Shown: piece by piece, positions 1 to 8,395 of the stretch
How positions within the stretch are numbered: position 1 is the stretch's first letter
How the letters are laid out: every line of letters begins with the position of its first letter
Source: an uncultured Elusimicrobia bacterium
GTDB lineage: Bacteria; Elusimicrobiota; Endomicrobiia; Endomicrobiales; Endomicrobiaceae
Direction of reading: 5' to 3'
DNA: 16,234 bases
Assembly: GCA_937916125.1 (NCBI GenBank)
Contig: CALGGE010000041.1
Coordinates: 1-16,234, forward strand
Notes under the pieces: model-generated
The model's database searches: none
What the model was told of the DNA's origin: nothing
What the model saw: the letters and a program-made list of their open reading frames with translations, nothing else
Made by a program: the position numbers and the translations under genes

Positions 1-5
1 AAATT

Positions 6-431
6 ATGAAAAGAAAATTAAAAGGTTTTACATTAGTGGAGTTGGTTATTACTATCGCAATAGTAATAATTTTGTCAGTAATTTCAGTACCTATCTATAG
101 AGGGTATGCTAACAAGGCAAAGATGGCAGAAGGATATGCTTTACTTGGTGTAATACTTTCTGCCCAAAAAGCTTATTACAATGAATATGGAAATTTTTTA
201 CATGATGAAAATACCAGTGCAGGTAATTCACGTCTGTCTTGTAATGAACTTGTTTTAGGAATAGATGCAAGAGGAAATAAATATTTTTCTTCATTTATAG
301 TTGGAAGCGGATACGATGGAATACCTTATAAATTTTTTGCACACGTAACAGAAACTGAAGGATTGGGAGTAAATAATTTATATCTTTCATATGATATAAC
401 TTCAGGTGCAACAATTGGTTCATTTAAATAG
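6..431 (+). CDS. Type IV pilin-like prepilin (class III signal)
   Basis: A 141-residue small secreted pilin or pseudopilin. The N-terminus has a short basic leader ending in Gly7, followed by FTLVE. This is the prepilin peptidase (PilD) site: cleavage after Gly7 leaves Phe at +1 and the conserved Glu at +5 of the mature protein. A hydrophobic helix of about 20 residues (roughly 8-30) follows, then the polar alpha-1 extension with KAKMAEGYALL and a globular C-terminal domain ending in a Gly/Thr/Ser-rich tail. It should be inserted in the inner membrane, methylated and polymerised into a type IV pilus or a type II secretion pseudopilus; the sequence does not decide which. The start lies 5 bases from the window edge, so its ribosome-binding site is not visible. 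It stops with TAG, the only TAG stop among the twelve left-hand genes, and a terminator follows at once. No pilus assembly genes are in the window. Confidence 0.88.
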   Translation: MKRKLKGFTLVELVITIAIVIILSVISVPIYRGYANKAKMAEGYALLGVILSAQKAYYNEYGNFLHDENTSAGNSRLSCNELVLGIDARGNKYFSSFIVGSGYDGIPYKFFAHVTETEGLGVNNLYLSYDITSGATIGSFK

Positions 432-459
432 AAATTCAACATAGCAGAATTTTTGTTGG

Positions 460-498
460 GCGGGATTATAACATAGCAATAATCCCGCTTTTTTCTTT
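460..498 (+). terminator. Rho-independent terminator after the pilin gene
   Basis: GCGGGATT at 460-467 pairs with AATCCCGC at 481-488. The stem extends by two A-T pairs to 10 bp (460-469 with 479-488), leaving a loop of 9 nt. A T-rich run, TTTTTTCTTT, follows at 489-498. It lies 29 nt after the pilin stop and ends that transcription unit. It also supports TAG at 429-431 being a real stop in this genome. Confidence 0.9.
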
Positions 499-513
499 AT
501 AATTAAAAAAAAA

Positions 514-566
514 TTTTGTAAAATAAGGCAATATGTTTTTACTTTATAAATATTTTTGTAAAATAA
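514..566 (+). repeat. Two copies of a 13-bp direct repeat upstream of mutL
   Basis: TTTTGTAAAATAA occurs at 514-526 and again at 554-566, 40 bp apart, in the otherwise A/T-only gap between the pilin terminator and mutL. Each copy contains TAAAAT, the -10 form seen at two better promoters in this window (8344-8349, 12793-12798), but I could not find a convincing -35 box 16-18 bp upstream. It may be promoter or operator DNA for mutL, or chance in very AT-rich sequence. Confidence 0.35.
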
Positions 567-596
567 AAATCTAAAAAATATCATAATAAGGCAGAT

Positions 597-2429
597 ATGA
601 TTCAATTATTAGACGAAAATACCATCAATAAAATATCAGCGGGGGAAGTGGTTGAACGTCCTTTAAATGTGGTAAAAGAGCTTGTTGAAAATGCTCTTGA
701 TGCCGGTGCCGTTTCCGTACAGGTGGAAATAGAAAAAGCAGGGAAAAAACTGATTTCCGTTACGGATAACGGGTGCGGTATGGATAAAAGCGACCTCGAA
801 AAATGTATTTACCGTCATACTACAAGCAAAATAACAAAATTTGAAGATATTGCCAATATTTCATCGCTTGGTTTTAGAGGAGAAGCTCTTGCTTCAATTT
901 CCGCAGTATCGATGTTTACGATAAAAACCCAAACTAAAGGCACTTCTTCGGGATGGCAATTGTCGGTTGACGGCGAAAAAACTCCGGAAGTACAGCCGTG
1001 GGCAGGCTCTGTGGGAACAACGGTTGAAGTAAGAAATTTATTTTTTAATACGCCCGTCAGAGAAAAATTTTTAAAAAGCGATACTACGGAAAAATCCAAG
1101 ATTTTAAGCTGTCTTGACGAAATAGCACTTGTAAGAAACGATATAAATTTAAAAATTATTTCAGACGGAAAAGTTGTTGCCGATTATCAAAAAACGGATT
1201 CCAAATTAAAGAGAATTGAGGAAGTGCTGGGTAAAGGTATTTCCGTCAAATTAAAACATATTTCTTACGGACATCCGACTATGGATATAAACGGATTTAT
1301 TACTACGAGGAACAATTCTCTTGCACAGAGAAACGTTTGGTATCTTTTTGTTAACGGCAGATGTGTAAATTATCCCAAGTGGCTTATTCACGCCGTAAAT
1401 CAGGCATGCAAAAGTGCTATACCTATAGGAAGATATCCGGGAATAATTTTGTTTTTGAAAACAAGTCCGTCCGATATTGATATAAATATTCATCCGACCA
1501 AAAGAGAAATAAAATTTGCTTACGAAAACCAAATGTACGACTTGTTTTATTCTTTTATAAAAACATCTTTGGAAGAAGACGCACCGGTTAGCATAATGGA
1601 AAACTCATCCTCGATAACCGACAATGTTGAACCGTTCGTCCCGCAGGAAGAAAAAAAATCTTTTTCTTCTTTTTCGGGCGGAAGAAATTACGGCGGTTCA
1701 AGAGCTTATTCGTCTTACGGCGGAAGTTCCTACGTTCCGTCGCCCAAAGTTGATATTAACGATTATAAAAAACTGTACGAAGATACTGATAAAAAAAACA
1801 TAAGTTTTAACGAGCCGATAACCGAGTATAAACAGACAAATTTAATTGACGATGAAAATTCGTTTAAGTTTATAGGACAGATTTTTGAAACTTATTTGTT
1901 GGCGGAAAAAGAAGATACGTTTTATGTTATTGACCAGCACGCGGCACAGGAAAGAGTCCGTTATGAGATGTTTTCGGGACAACTGGAACAAAATTCTTTA
2001 AAAATTCAGCAACTTTTAATTCCCGATATTTTTGAACTTCCCAAACCTAAAGTTGTGGTATTAAAGAATTATTTGGACCTGTTTAATAAGCTCGGTTTTA
2101 CCGTTGAGGAATTCGGCGATAACAGCTTCAGGCTTACATCATATCCGGCTCTTTTGGGATACAACATAAATTTTACGGAAATTATAGATGTTTTGGTGGA
2201 TTTTTTACAGGATGAAAAGTCTGCCGATATTGAACAAATACGGGAAAAAATTATTCGTGCTTCGTGCAGAACCAGTATTAAAGCAGGTGATAAGGTACAG
2301 GATGTTCAGGCAAGAGCCTTGTTGAAAGATTTATTTAATTGCAAAATGCCGTGGACATGTCCGCACGGCAGACCGACGGTATATAAACTGACGCTTTCGG
2401 ATATTGAAAAATTTTTTAAAAGAACTTAA
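597..2429 (+). CDS. mutL: DNA mismatch repair protein MutL (endonuclease type)
   Basis: A 610-residue GHKL ATPase that links mismatch recognition by MutS to strand removal. The N-terminal ATPase has motif I with catalytic Glu28 and Mg-binding Asn32 (KELVENALDAG), motif II DNGCG at 57-61 and motif III GFRGEAL at 92-98. A linker of about 355-385 is rich in Ser, Gly and Tyr. The C-terminal domain carries the DQHA(X)2E(X)4E metal site at 446-457, a conserved cysteine near 557 (ASCRTS) and CPHGRPT from Cys588. These are the marks of MutL with its own nicking activity, found in bacteria without MutH. Start ATG 597 has a weak AAGG at 588-591. No mutS lies nearby. The gap to lysS is 64 nt. The family assignment is secure. 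Confidence 0.97.
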   Translation: MIQLLDENTINKISAGEVVERPLNVVKELVENALDAGAVSVQVEIEKAGKKLISVTDNGCGMDKSDLEKCIYRHTTSKITKFEDIANISSLGFRGEALASISAVSMFTIKTQTKGTSSGWQLSVDGEKTPEVQPWAGSVGTTVEVRNLFFNTPVREKFLKSDTTEKSKILSCLDEIALVRNDINLKIISDGKVVADYQKTDSKLKRIEEVLGKGISVKLKHISYGHPTMDINGFITTRNNSLAQRNVWYLFVNGRCVNYPKWLIHAVNQACKSAIPIGRYPGIILFLKTSPSDIDINIHPTKREIKFAYENQMYDLFYSFIKTSLEEDAPVSIMENSSSITDNVEPFVPQEEKKSFSSFSGGRNYGGSRAYSSYGGSSYVPSPKVDINDYKKLYEDTDKKNISFNEPITEYKQTNLIDDENSFKFIGQIFETYLLAEKEDTFYVIDQHAAQERVRYEMFSGQLEQNSLKIQQLLIPDIFELPKPKVVVLKNYLDLFNKLGFTVEEFGDNSFRLTSYPALLGYNINFTEIIDVLVDFLQDEKSADIEQIREKIIRASCRTSIKAGDKVQDVQARALLKDLFNCKMPWTCPHGRPTVYKLTLSDIEKFFKRT

Positions 2430-2444
2430 ACGACAAAGTATAAT
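2416..2444 (+). promoter_or_regulatory. Candidate sigma70-type promoter for lysS
   Basis: A perfect TATAAT at 2439-2444 lies 17 bp after TTAAAA at 2416-2421 (four of six matches to TTGACA). The -35 box overlaps the last codons of mutL. Transcription would start near 2451, giving a leader of about 43 nt before lysS. In AT-rich DNA a TATAAT by chance is possible, so this is moderate evidence. Confidence 0.4.
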
Positions 2445-2493
2445 AAAATTCGCAGAACGAGTTTTATAAATTATATATGAAAGGTATAACAAA

Positions 2494-3999
2494 ATGGAAA
2501 ATCAAAACAAGAATCAACAACAGAATAGCCAAGCAGCAAAGGAAACTTCTCAGGCTACGATAGATACGATAATATCGCAGAGAAAAAATAAAGCCGATAC
2601 TATGAGAGAAAATAAAATTGATCCGTATCCGGCAAGAATAAAAACAGACACGAAAATCGCTCAGGTAAGAGAAAAATTTGAAAACCTTCAAAAAGAAGAA
2701 ATGGCAAAAGATCAGGTATCGGTTGCCGGAAGAATGATGTCCCGTCGCGATATGGGGAAAGCTTCCTTTATCGATATCGTTGACGGAACGGGAAGAATAC
2801 AGGTTTATGTTCGTAAAGATCAGGTAGGCGATGAAGATTTTAAAATGTTTAAAGAATTTTCCGATCTTTCGGATTTTGTTTTAATAACGGGAGTTCCTTT
2901 CAGAACAAGAACGGGCGAACTAAGCCTTAAAGCCGATAAATTTTCAATAGCAACAAAAGCATTCAGACCTTTGCCGGAAAAGTGGCACGGATTAAAAGAT
3001 ACGGAAACAAGATACAGACAGAGATATCTTGATCTGATTGCCAACCCGGAAGTAAAAGAAGTTTTCAAAAAGAGAAGTGCTATTATTTCTTCCATCAGGA
3101 AAAAACTTGAAGAATTAGGTTTTATTGAGGTGGAAACGCCTATCTTGCAGACACTTGCCGGCGGAGCAAACGCCAAGCCGTTTGTTACGCACCACAACGC
3201 ACTTGATATGGATTTGTATATGAGAATTGCTCCCGAACTTTTCCTTAAGAGATTGGTAGTCGGCGGAATAGAGAGAGTTTTTGAAATAGGAAGAAATTTC
3301 AGAAATGAAGGTATCGACAGAAACCATAACCCGGAATTTACGATGATGGAACTTTATCAGGCTTATGCCGATTACAACGATATGATGGATTTGACGGAAG
3401 TGTTAATAAAAAACGCAGCTGAAACTATCGGTGCAACGGATTTGAATTTAAATTTCAGAAGAGCAAGACTTTTCGATTTGATAAAAGAATATACGGGGCT
3501 TGAACTTTTGCAATATGTCGGAACGGGCAAAATGTATGAACAGGTAAAACACTTGAACCTTGATGTTGCTCCGGACGCGGGCGACCAAAAAGTATTGGAT
3601 GCCGTTCTCGACGAAAAAGTTATACCGAACTTGCAGCAGCCGACGTTCGTTATGGATTACCCTGCAATATATTCTCCTCTTACAAAAGTAAAGTTCGATC
3701 AACCTGAAATTGCGGAAAGATTTGAACTTTATATTAACGGTATGGAAATATGTAACGCATACTCCGAGCTTAACGACCCTCACCTGCAGAAAATCAGATT
3801 CCAACAGCAGATGGAAGCTAAAGTTAAAGGCGACGAAGAAGCTCAGCCGTATGATGCCGACTACATTAACGCTTTGGAACAGGGCTTGCCCCCAACCGGC
3901 GGTTTGGGTATAGGTATAGACAGATTGGTTATGATATTAACCAAATCGGAATCTATCAGAGAAGTAATATTCTTCCCCACAATGAGACCTGAATTATAA
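2494..3999 (+). CDS. lysS: Lysyl-tRNA synthetase, class II
   Basis: A 501-residue cytoplasmic enzyme that charges tRNA-Lys. After a Gln/Asn-rich N-terminal tail (about 25 residues) comes an OB-fold anticodon-binding domain (VSVAGRMMSRRDMGKASFID). The class II catalytic core follows, with motif 2 containing FRNEG at 269-273 and the family-typical NPEFTMMELYQAYADY, and motif 3 GLGIGIDR at 470-477, whose Arg contacts ATP. The length is normal for bacterial LysS. Start ATG 2494 follows AAAGG at 2480-2484. The stop TAA shares its last A with the ATG of the next gene (TAATG), so the two are translationally coupled. The related enzyme AspRS can be excluded by the LysS-type motif 2 and the C-terminal FFPTMRPE ending. 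Confidence 0.98.
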   Translation: MENQNKNQQQNSQAAKETSQATIDTIISQRKNKADTMRENKIDPYPARIKTDTKIAQVREKFENLQKEEMAKDQVSVAGRMMSRRDMGKASFIDIVDGTGRIQVYVRKDQVGDEDFKMFKEFSDLSDFVLITGVPFRTRTGELSLKADKFSIATKAFRPLPEKWHGLKDTETRYRQRYLDLIANPEVKEVFKKRSAIISSIRKKLEELGFIEVETPILQTLAGGANAKPFVTHHNALDMDLYMRIAPELFLKRLVVGGIERVFEIGRNFRNEGIDRNHNPEFTMMELYQAYADYNDMMDLTEVLIKNAAETIGATDLNLNFRRARLFDLIKEYTGLELLQYVGTGKMYEQVKHLNLDVAPDAGDQKVLDAVLDEKVIPNLQQPTFVMDYPAIYSPLTKVKFDQPEIAERFELYINGMEICNAYSELNDPHLQKIRFQQQMEAKVKGDEEAQPYDADYINALEQGLPPTGGLGIGIDRLVMILTKSESIREVIFFPTMRPEL

Positions 4000-5222
4000 T
4001 GTTTAATTCTGCGGAACTTTTTATTGCCTACAGATACATTAAAGCAAGAAGAAAAGGATTTTTTGCCTTTCTCACTACGCTTATTGCCATAGGCGGAACG
4101 ACGCTCGGTGTCTGTGCTTTGGTGATAACGCTTTCGGTAATGACGGGCTTTCAGCAGGATATCAGAGCAAAAATTTTAGGCATACAGCCGCATATTTATT
4201 TAACAAAAGTTGACGGCACTCTTTTTGATGACTACAAAGAAACATCCGAAGAGTTAAAATCTTTCGATTTCGTTCAGGCTTCAGCTCCTTATATTTTCGG
4301 ACAGTCAATAATAAAAAAACAAGGCTATACTCAGGGAACGGGTTCTCTGATAAAAGGTATTGATTTGCAATCCGAAAACAACCTGATGGGACTTGCCGAC
4401 AAAATAAAAAAAGATAATATTATCAAAGATAACAAAATAAGCGAAAACGGTATAATTTTAGGTAACGAATTGGCAAATTCCATACATGCACAAGCGGGAG
4501 ATTATGTGATAGTGATGTTTCCAAGCCAAAAGTCGTCGGTTCCTAAAATGAAAAAAATGACAGTTGAGGGTGTTTTTCATTCGGGTATGTATGAATATGA
4601 TACGTCGTTATCTTACGTCGATTTGAAAACTGCCGACGAAATGTTTTCTTTTGACGGCGGAGTCAGCGGGCTGGCGGTAAGAACGGACAGTTTTGATAAG
4701 GCAAATATTTATTCCAAAGATTTGCAGAGTGCTTTGGGGTATCCTTTTAAAGCACGTTCTTGGATAGATATGAATAAAAATCTTTTTTCCGCATTGAAGC
4801 TTGAGAAACTTATGATGTTTATTATTCTTGCCTTAATTATAATTGTTGCATCGTTTAATATTATTTCAAATATATTGCTTCTCAGTGTTGAGAAAGCTAA
4901 AGAAATCGGAATACTTTCGGCGATGGGCTTTTCCAAATTTTCAATATCAAAAATATTTTTTTACGAAGGTTTTATCGTCGGCAGTATCGGCACGGTGTTA
5001 GGGCTTACTTTGGGACTTTTTATAAGTTATGCCGTAAAAACTTTTGATATATTCAAACTTCCGCAAGGGGTATATTACGTTGACAGATTGCCTGTCATAA
5101 TAATACCGTCCGATATAATTCTTGTTGCACTTTGTGCATTTGTAATTACGATAATATCGGGACTGTATCCCGCATATCAGGTTAGCAAACTTGAACCTTT
5201 GGAAGCGATAAGGTATAATTAA
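3999..5222 (+). CDS. LolC/LolE-type lipoprotein-release ABC permease
   Basis: A 407-residue FtsX-like permease. An N-terminal membrane segment (about 22-47; FAFLTTLIAIGGTTLGVCALVI) follows the family start AYRYIKARRK. A large extracytoplasmic MacB-type domain spans about 50-265. Three membrane helices near 270-292, 322-345 and 365-393 end in PAYQVSKLEPLEAIRY, typical of LolC/LolE. In the known system such proteins pair with the ATPase LolD to lift lipoproteins from the inner membrane towards LolA, which implies an outer membrane. No lolD is in the window, and one gene stands where proteobacteria have lolC and lolE, so it may act as a homodimer (LolF-like); that is inference. Its ATG overlaps the lysS stop by 1 nt. 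The gap to the next gene is 6 nt. Confidence 0.9.
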   Translation: MFNSAELFIAYRYIKARRKGFFAFLTTLIAIGGTTLGVCALVITLSVMTGFQQDIRAKILGIQPHIYLTKVDGTLFDDYKETSEELKSFDFVQASAPYIFGQSIIKKQGYTQGTGSLIKGIDLQSENNLMGLADKIKKDNIIKDNKISENGIILGNELANSIHAQAGDYVIVMFPSQKSSVPKMKKMTVEGVFHSGMYEYDTSLSYVDLKTADEMFSFDGGVSGLAVRTDSFDKANIYSKDLQSALGYPFKARSWIDMNKNLFSALKLEKLMMFIILALIIIVASFNIISNILLLSVEKAKEIGILSAMGFSKFSISKIFFYEGFIVGSIGTVLGLTLGLFISYAVKTFDIFKLPQGVYYVDRLPVIIIPSDIILVALCAFVITIISGLYPAYQVSKLEPLEAIRYN

Positions 5223-5228
5223 AAAACT

Positions 5229-6053
5229 ATGAATGTTTCATATCCCGTAATAAAAAAATATTTTTCCGCAATAACCGGTATCGTTATAAATGATGATATT
5301 TTCGGGTCTGCGGCGGAAATGTCATATATGTTGACATTGAGTATATTTCCGTTGATGATTTCTTTTATGGCTATGTTTTCTTTTTTGGGAAATACTTCTT
5401 TTGTTACTCAAGGTTTGGATGAGTTGGCTCGTTTTGCTCCGGCTGAAGTTATTATTGTAATAAAGGCCGTTTTAAAAGAAGTTGTTATGCTTAAAGGTCG
5501 TTCCGTTGTTGCAATTGTGGGTTTTCTTACAACGCTTTATCTTGCATCAAATTCAATATCGGTTATTATAAAGTGTCTTAACAAATCGGACGATATTAAC
5601 GATAAAAGAAGTTTTATTTATAAGAAATTATTATCGTTGACGATGGTTTTTGTTTATGCGTTTTTTCTGTTTTTAAGCGTTAATTTAATAGTTTTCGGCA
5701 GAACGATTTTGAATTTGGTTTCAACATATATTCGTTTTATTCCGATAGAAACTTCTCAATTGATTTTGTTTTTAAGATGGCCTGCGACATTTGTTTTGAT
5801 TTTTGTTATTGCCGCAATCAGTTACTATATTCTTCCTGCGGCAAAAAGAAAAATAATAAATGTTTTTCCCGGTGCGGCATTTTTTACGATTTTTTGGATG
5901 TTAGGCTCGTTGCTTTTTTCCGTATATATTAATAATTTCGGTTCTTACAACAAAGTTTACGGTTCAATTACCGCATTTGCAATATTGATGATTTGGCTGT
6001 ATTTTACGTCAATCATTATTCTTTTAGGCGGGACGATTAACCGAAAATTGTGA
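5229..6053 (+). CDS. YihY/BrkB family inner-membrane protein
   Basis: A 274-residue polytopic protein with about six hydrophobic segments (roughly 35-52, 92-115, 133-158, 180-205, 214-240 and 245-270). Family marks include AAEMSYMLTLSIFPLMI near the start, SISVIIKCLNK, a charged cytoplasmic loop, and VFPGAAFFTIFWMLGSLLFSVYINNF with YGSITAFAILMIWLYF in the C-terminal half. Members were once called ribonuclease BN, but that name is a known misassignment; the true function is not established and some are proposed transporters. It starts 6 nt after the permease stop and has only a distant AAGG (5210-5213) inside the previous gene, so coupling to upstream translation is likely. The length is slightly below the usual 280-300. 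Confidence 0.88.
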   Translation: MNVSYPVIKKYFSAITGIVINDDIFGSAAEMSYMLTLSIFPLMISFMAMFSFLGNTSFVTQGLDELARFAPAEVIIVIKAVLKEVVMLKGRSVVAIVGFLTTLYLASNSISVIIKCLNKSDDINDKRSFIYKKLLSLTMVFVYAFFLFLSVNLIVFGRTILNLVSTYIRFIPIETSQLILFLRWPATFVLIFVIAAISYYILPAAKRKIINVFPGAAFFTIFWMLGSLLFSVYINNFGSYNKVYGSITAFAILMIWLYFTSIIILLGGTINRKL

Positions 6054-6083
6054 ATAACCGATAATCAAAATCGAGGGATAAGT

Positions 6084-7724
6084 ATGTTAAAATTTAATTT
6101 TGAACAGCAGTTGAAAAACACAATAAACAATTTTGCAAAATCAAAAGGTCTCGAGGAAGAAATTTCTTTTATGGCGGAAATTCCTCCGAAAAACATCAAT
6201 GCTGACCTTGCACTTAATGCCGCAATGATTATGGCAAAAAAAATTAAAACCAATCCGAGAAATGTTGCCGCGGAGCTTATAGAAATAATTACAAAAGAAT
6301 TTCAGAGTATTATAAAATCCGCAGAAATTGCAGGTGCGGGCTTTATTAACTTACATTTTACCGACGAGTATTTACATAATGAACTGAAAAAAATTCTTTC
6401 CGAGAAAGAAAATTATGCAAAACAAAAAAATATAAATAGAGATAAAATTATGGTAGAGTTTGTGTCTGCAAATCCTACGGGACCTTTACATATCGGACAC
6501 GGAAGAGGTGCCGCAATCGGCGACAGTTTGGCAAGAATATTAAAACATTTGGGATACAATGTAGTAAAAGAATATTATCTTAACGATGTCGGCAACCAAA
6601 TGAACGTTTTGGGCGAGTCAACAAAAACAAGATACAGACAGCTGAAAGGCGAAGATATACCTTTTCTTGACGACGGTTACAAAGGCGAATATATACAGGA
6701 TATCGCAAGAGATTTAATAAACGAAGGTAAGAAATTTGAAGAAATAGATTTTAAGAAAGAATCTCATACGAGAATTTTAGAAACAATAAAGAAAGATTTG
6801 GAACAATTTAAAGTAACTTTTGACAGTTGGTTTTCCGAATCGAAAATTGCCGCCGAAGAAGATGAAAACGGCAAAACGCAGGTTGATAAAGTTTGTGAAT
6901 ATCTGAAAGAAAAAGGCTTTGCTTTCGAGCAGGACGGAGCGTTGTGGCTAAAATCCACCTTATACGGCGACGATAAAGACAGAGTTTTAAGAAGAACCGA
7001 TGGCAGATATACTTACCTTGCTTCCGATGTGGCATATCATAAAAACAAATATGAAAGAGAATTTGCACAGGTTATCAATTTATGGGGAGCAGACCATCAC
7101 GGATATGTTGCAAGGATTATGGCAGCAATACAGATGCTTGGTCAGAAAAAGGAAGCGTTAAAGGTTATTTTGTATCAATTGGTTTCTCTTGTCCGAAACG
7201 GACAGCCGGTTGCGATGTCCACGAGAAGCGGAGAATTTGTTACATTGAAAGATGTTCTCGATGAAGTGGGTTCGGATGCATGCAGATTTTTCTTTCTGTT
7301 AAGAGCTTCGGATTCTTCACTTGAATTTGATTTGGAACTTGCCAAAAAGCAGACGAGCGAAAACCCTGTTTTCTATGTTCAGTATGTAAATGCAAGATGT
7401 CAGTCTATTTTAAGAGAATATAAAGAAGACACCTCTTCTGCAAATTTAAGTTTACTTTCTATAAAAGAAGAAAGAGACTTGATAAAAAAATTAATATCTT
7501 TTGAAGATACTTTGTTAATATGTGATAAGACTAAAAGCCCGCACCATTTGACAACTTACTTGATTGAAACTGCAGATATTTATCACAGATTTTATGAAAA
7601 GTGCAGAGTGTTGGGCAGTGACAAAGAGTTAGAAAAAGCGAGAATACAATTATTGAAAGCAGTATCGATTATAATTACGGTCGGGCTTGATTTGCTTGGC
7701 GTTTCCGCACCGTCAAAAATGTAA
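6084..7724 (+). CDS. argS: Arginyl-tRNA synthetase, class I
   Basis: A 546-residue cytoplasmic enzyme that charges tRNA-Arg. The N-terminal Arg-specific additional domain (about 1-90) recognises the tRNA D-loop. The Rossmann core has the HIGH motif at 136-139 inside SANPTGPLHIGHGRGAAIGD, then VVKEYYLNDVGNQ and GADHHGYVARI. The KMSKS position is the ArgRS-typical degenerate MSTRSGEF at 378-385. The C-terminal DALR anticodon-binding domain occupies about 430-546. Length and motifs are normal for bacterial ArgS. Start ATG 6084 follows a strong GAGGG at 6073-6077 with a 6-nt spacer. It is 30 nt downstream of the YihY gene and 33 nt upstream of the NUDIX gene, with no sign of an internal promoter. 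Confidence 0.98.
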   Translation: MLKFNFEQQLKNTINNFAKSKGLEEEISFMAEIPPKNINADLALNAAMIMAKKIKTNPRNVAAELIEIITKEFQSIIKSAEIAGAGFINLHFTDEYLHNELKKILSEKENYAKQKNINRDKIMVEFVSANPTGPLHIGHGRGAAIGDSLARILKHLGYNVVKEYYLNDVGNQMNVLGESTKTRYRQLKGEDIPFLDDGYKGEYIQDIARDLINEGKKFEEIDFKKESHTRILETIKKDLEQFKVTFDSWFSESKIAAEEDENGKTQVDKVCEYLKEKGFAFEQDGALWLKSTLYGDDKDRVLRRTDGRYTYLASDVAYHKNKYEREFAQVINLWGADHHGYVARIMAAIQMLGQKKEALKVILYQLVSLVRNGQPVAMSTRSGEFVTLKDVLDEVGSDACRFFFLLRASDSSLEFDLELAKKQTSENPVFYVQYVNARCQSILREYKEDTSSANLSLLSIKEERDLIKKLISFEDTLLICDKTKSPHHLTTYLIETADIYHRFYEKCRVLGSDKELEKARIQLLKAVSIIITVGLDLLGVSAPSKM

Positions 7725-7743
7725 AAATCGCAGAGAGATTTTT
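7723..7743 (+). repeat. Short hairpin at the argS 3' end
   Basis: AAAAATC at 7723-7729 pairs with GATTTTT at 7737-7743 around a 7-nt loop, starting inside the argS stop codon. It resembles the AAAATCGC...GCGATTTT hairpins after thiE and lysC but lacks the second GC half. It may slow or partly terminate transcription before the NUDIX gene; the stem is weak. Confidence 0.35.
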
Positions 7744-7757
7744 TAAAGAGGTTTGTT

Positions 7758-8291
7758 ATGAAATTGAAGGAAAAAATATACAAAAAGGACAAAATATACA
7801 AAGGCAGAGCGATAGATTTTTGCGTTGACGAAATAATACTTCCTGACGGCAAAAAAGCAAAAAGAGAATATATTGATCATCCCGGAGCAGTTGCAATAGT
7901 ACCTTTCGTAAATAAAAAAGATATCGTTTTGGTTCGTCAGTATCGTTATCCCGTAGATAAAATAACTTATGAAATACCTGCAGGGAAACTTGATAAGAGC
8001 AAAAAAGAGTCTCTTATTGCCTGTGCAAGAAGAGAACTGAAAGAAGAAACCGGTTATACCGCAAAAAAGATAACAAAATTGTTGTCGTTTTTTCCGTCAT
8101 CAACGTTTTCCAATGAAGAATTATATATTTATCTTGCGGAAGGATTGACACCCGGAGATACGCACCCGGATGAAGACGAATTTGTTGAAAAAATAATTAT
8201 TCCGTTCAAACAGGCAATTGATATGATAAAAACCGGCAAAATAAAAGATGCAAAAACGGTAATCGCACTGCTGTATCTTTTCGGTATTTAA
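7758..8291 (+). CDS. NUDIX hydrolase, ADP-ribose pyrophosphatase-like
   Basis: A 177-residue enzyme of the NudF/ADP-ribose pyrophosphatase group, expected to split ADP-ribose or a related nucleoside diphosphate to AMP plus a phosphosugar. Family marks are AIVPFVNKKDIVLVRQYRYP and EIPAGK just before the Nudix box. The box has Gly76, Glu84 and RELKEETGY at 92-100, whose Glu residues bind metal. Gly76 to Glu84 leaves seven residues where the consensus has five, so the loop is two residues longer than usual. The catalytic REx2EE half is intact. Start ATG 7758 follows AAAGAGG at 7745-7751 with a 6-nt spacer. The substrate cannot be fixed from sequence alone. It is the last gene before the thiE promoter. 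Confidence 0.92.
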   Translation: MKLKEKIYKKDKIYKGRAIDFCVDEIILPDGKKAKREYIDHPGAVAIVPFVNKKDIVLVRQYRYPVDKITYEIPAGKLDKSKKESLIACARRELKEETGYTAKKITKLLSFFPSSTFSNEELYIYLAEGLTPGDTHPDEDEFVEKIIIPFKQAIDMIKTGKIKDAKTVIALLYLFGI

Positions 8292-8320
8292 ATCTTATTG
8301 ATTGTTTTTTAAGGTTTTTA

Positions 8321-8349
8321 TTGAAAAATAGTACAAAAAAAGATAAAAT
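8321..8349 (+). promoter_or_regulatory. Promoter for thiE
   Basis: TTGAAA at 8321-8326, a 17-bp spacer, then TAAAAT at 8344-8349. The predicted start near 8356 leaves only about 40 nt of leader before the thiE ATG, too short for a TPP riboswitch. The same architecture (TTGA.. N17 TAAAAT) is seen at 12770-12798. Confidence 0.6.
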
Positions 8350-8395
8350 AAAAAGATATAAATTTTTGTTTTTGTTAATTTGATTTTTATAACAA

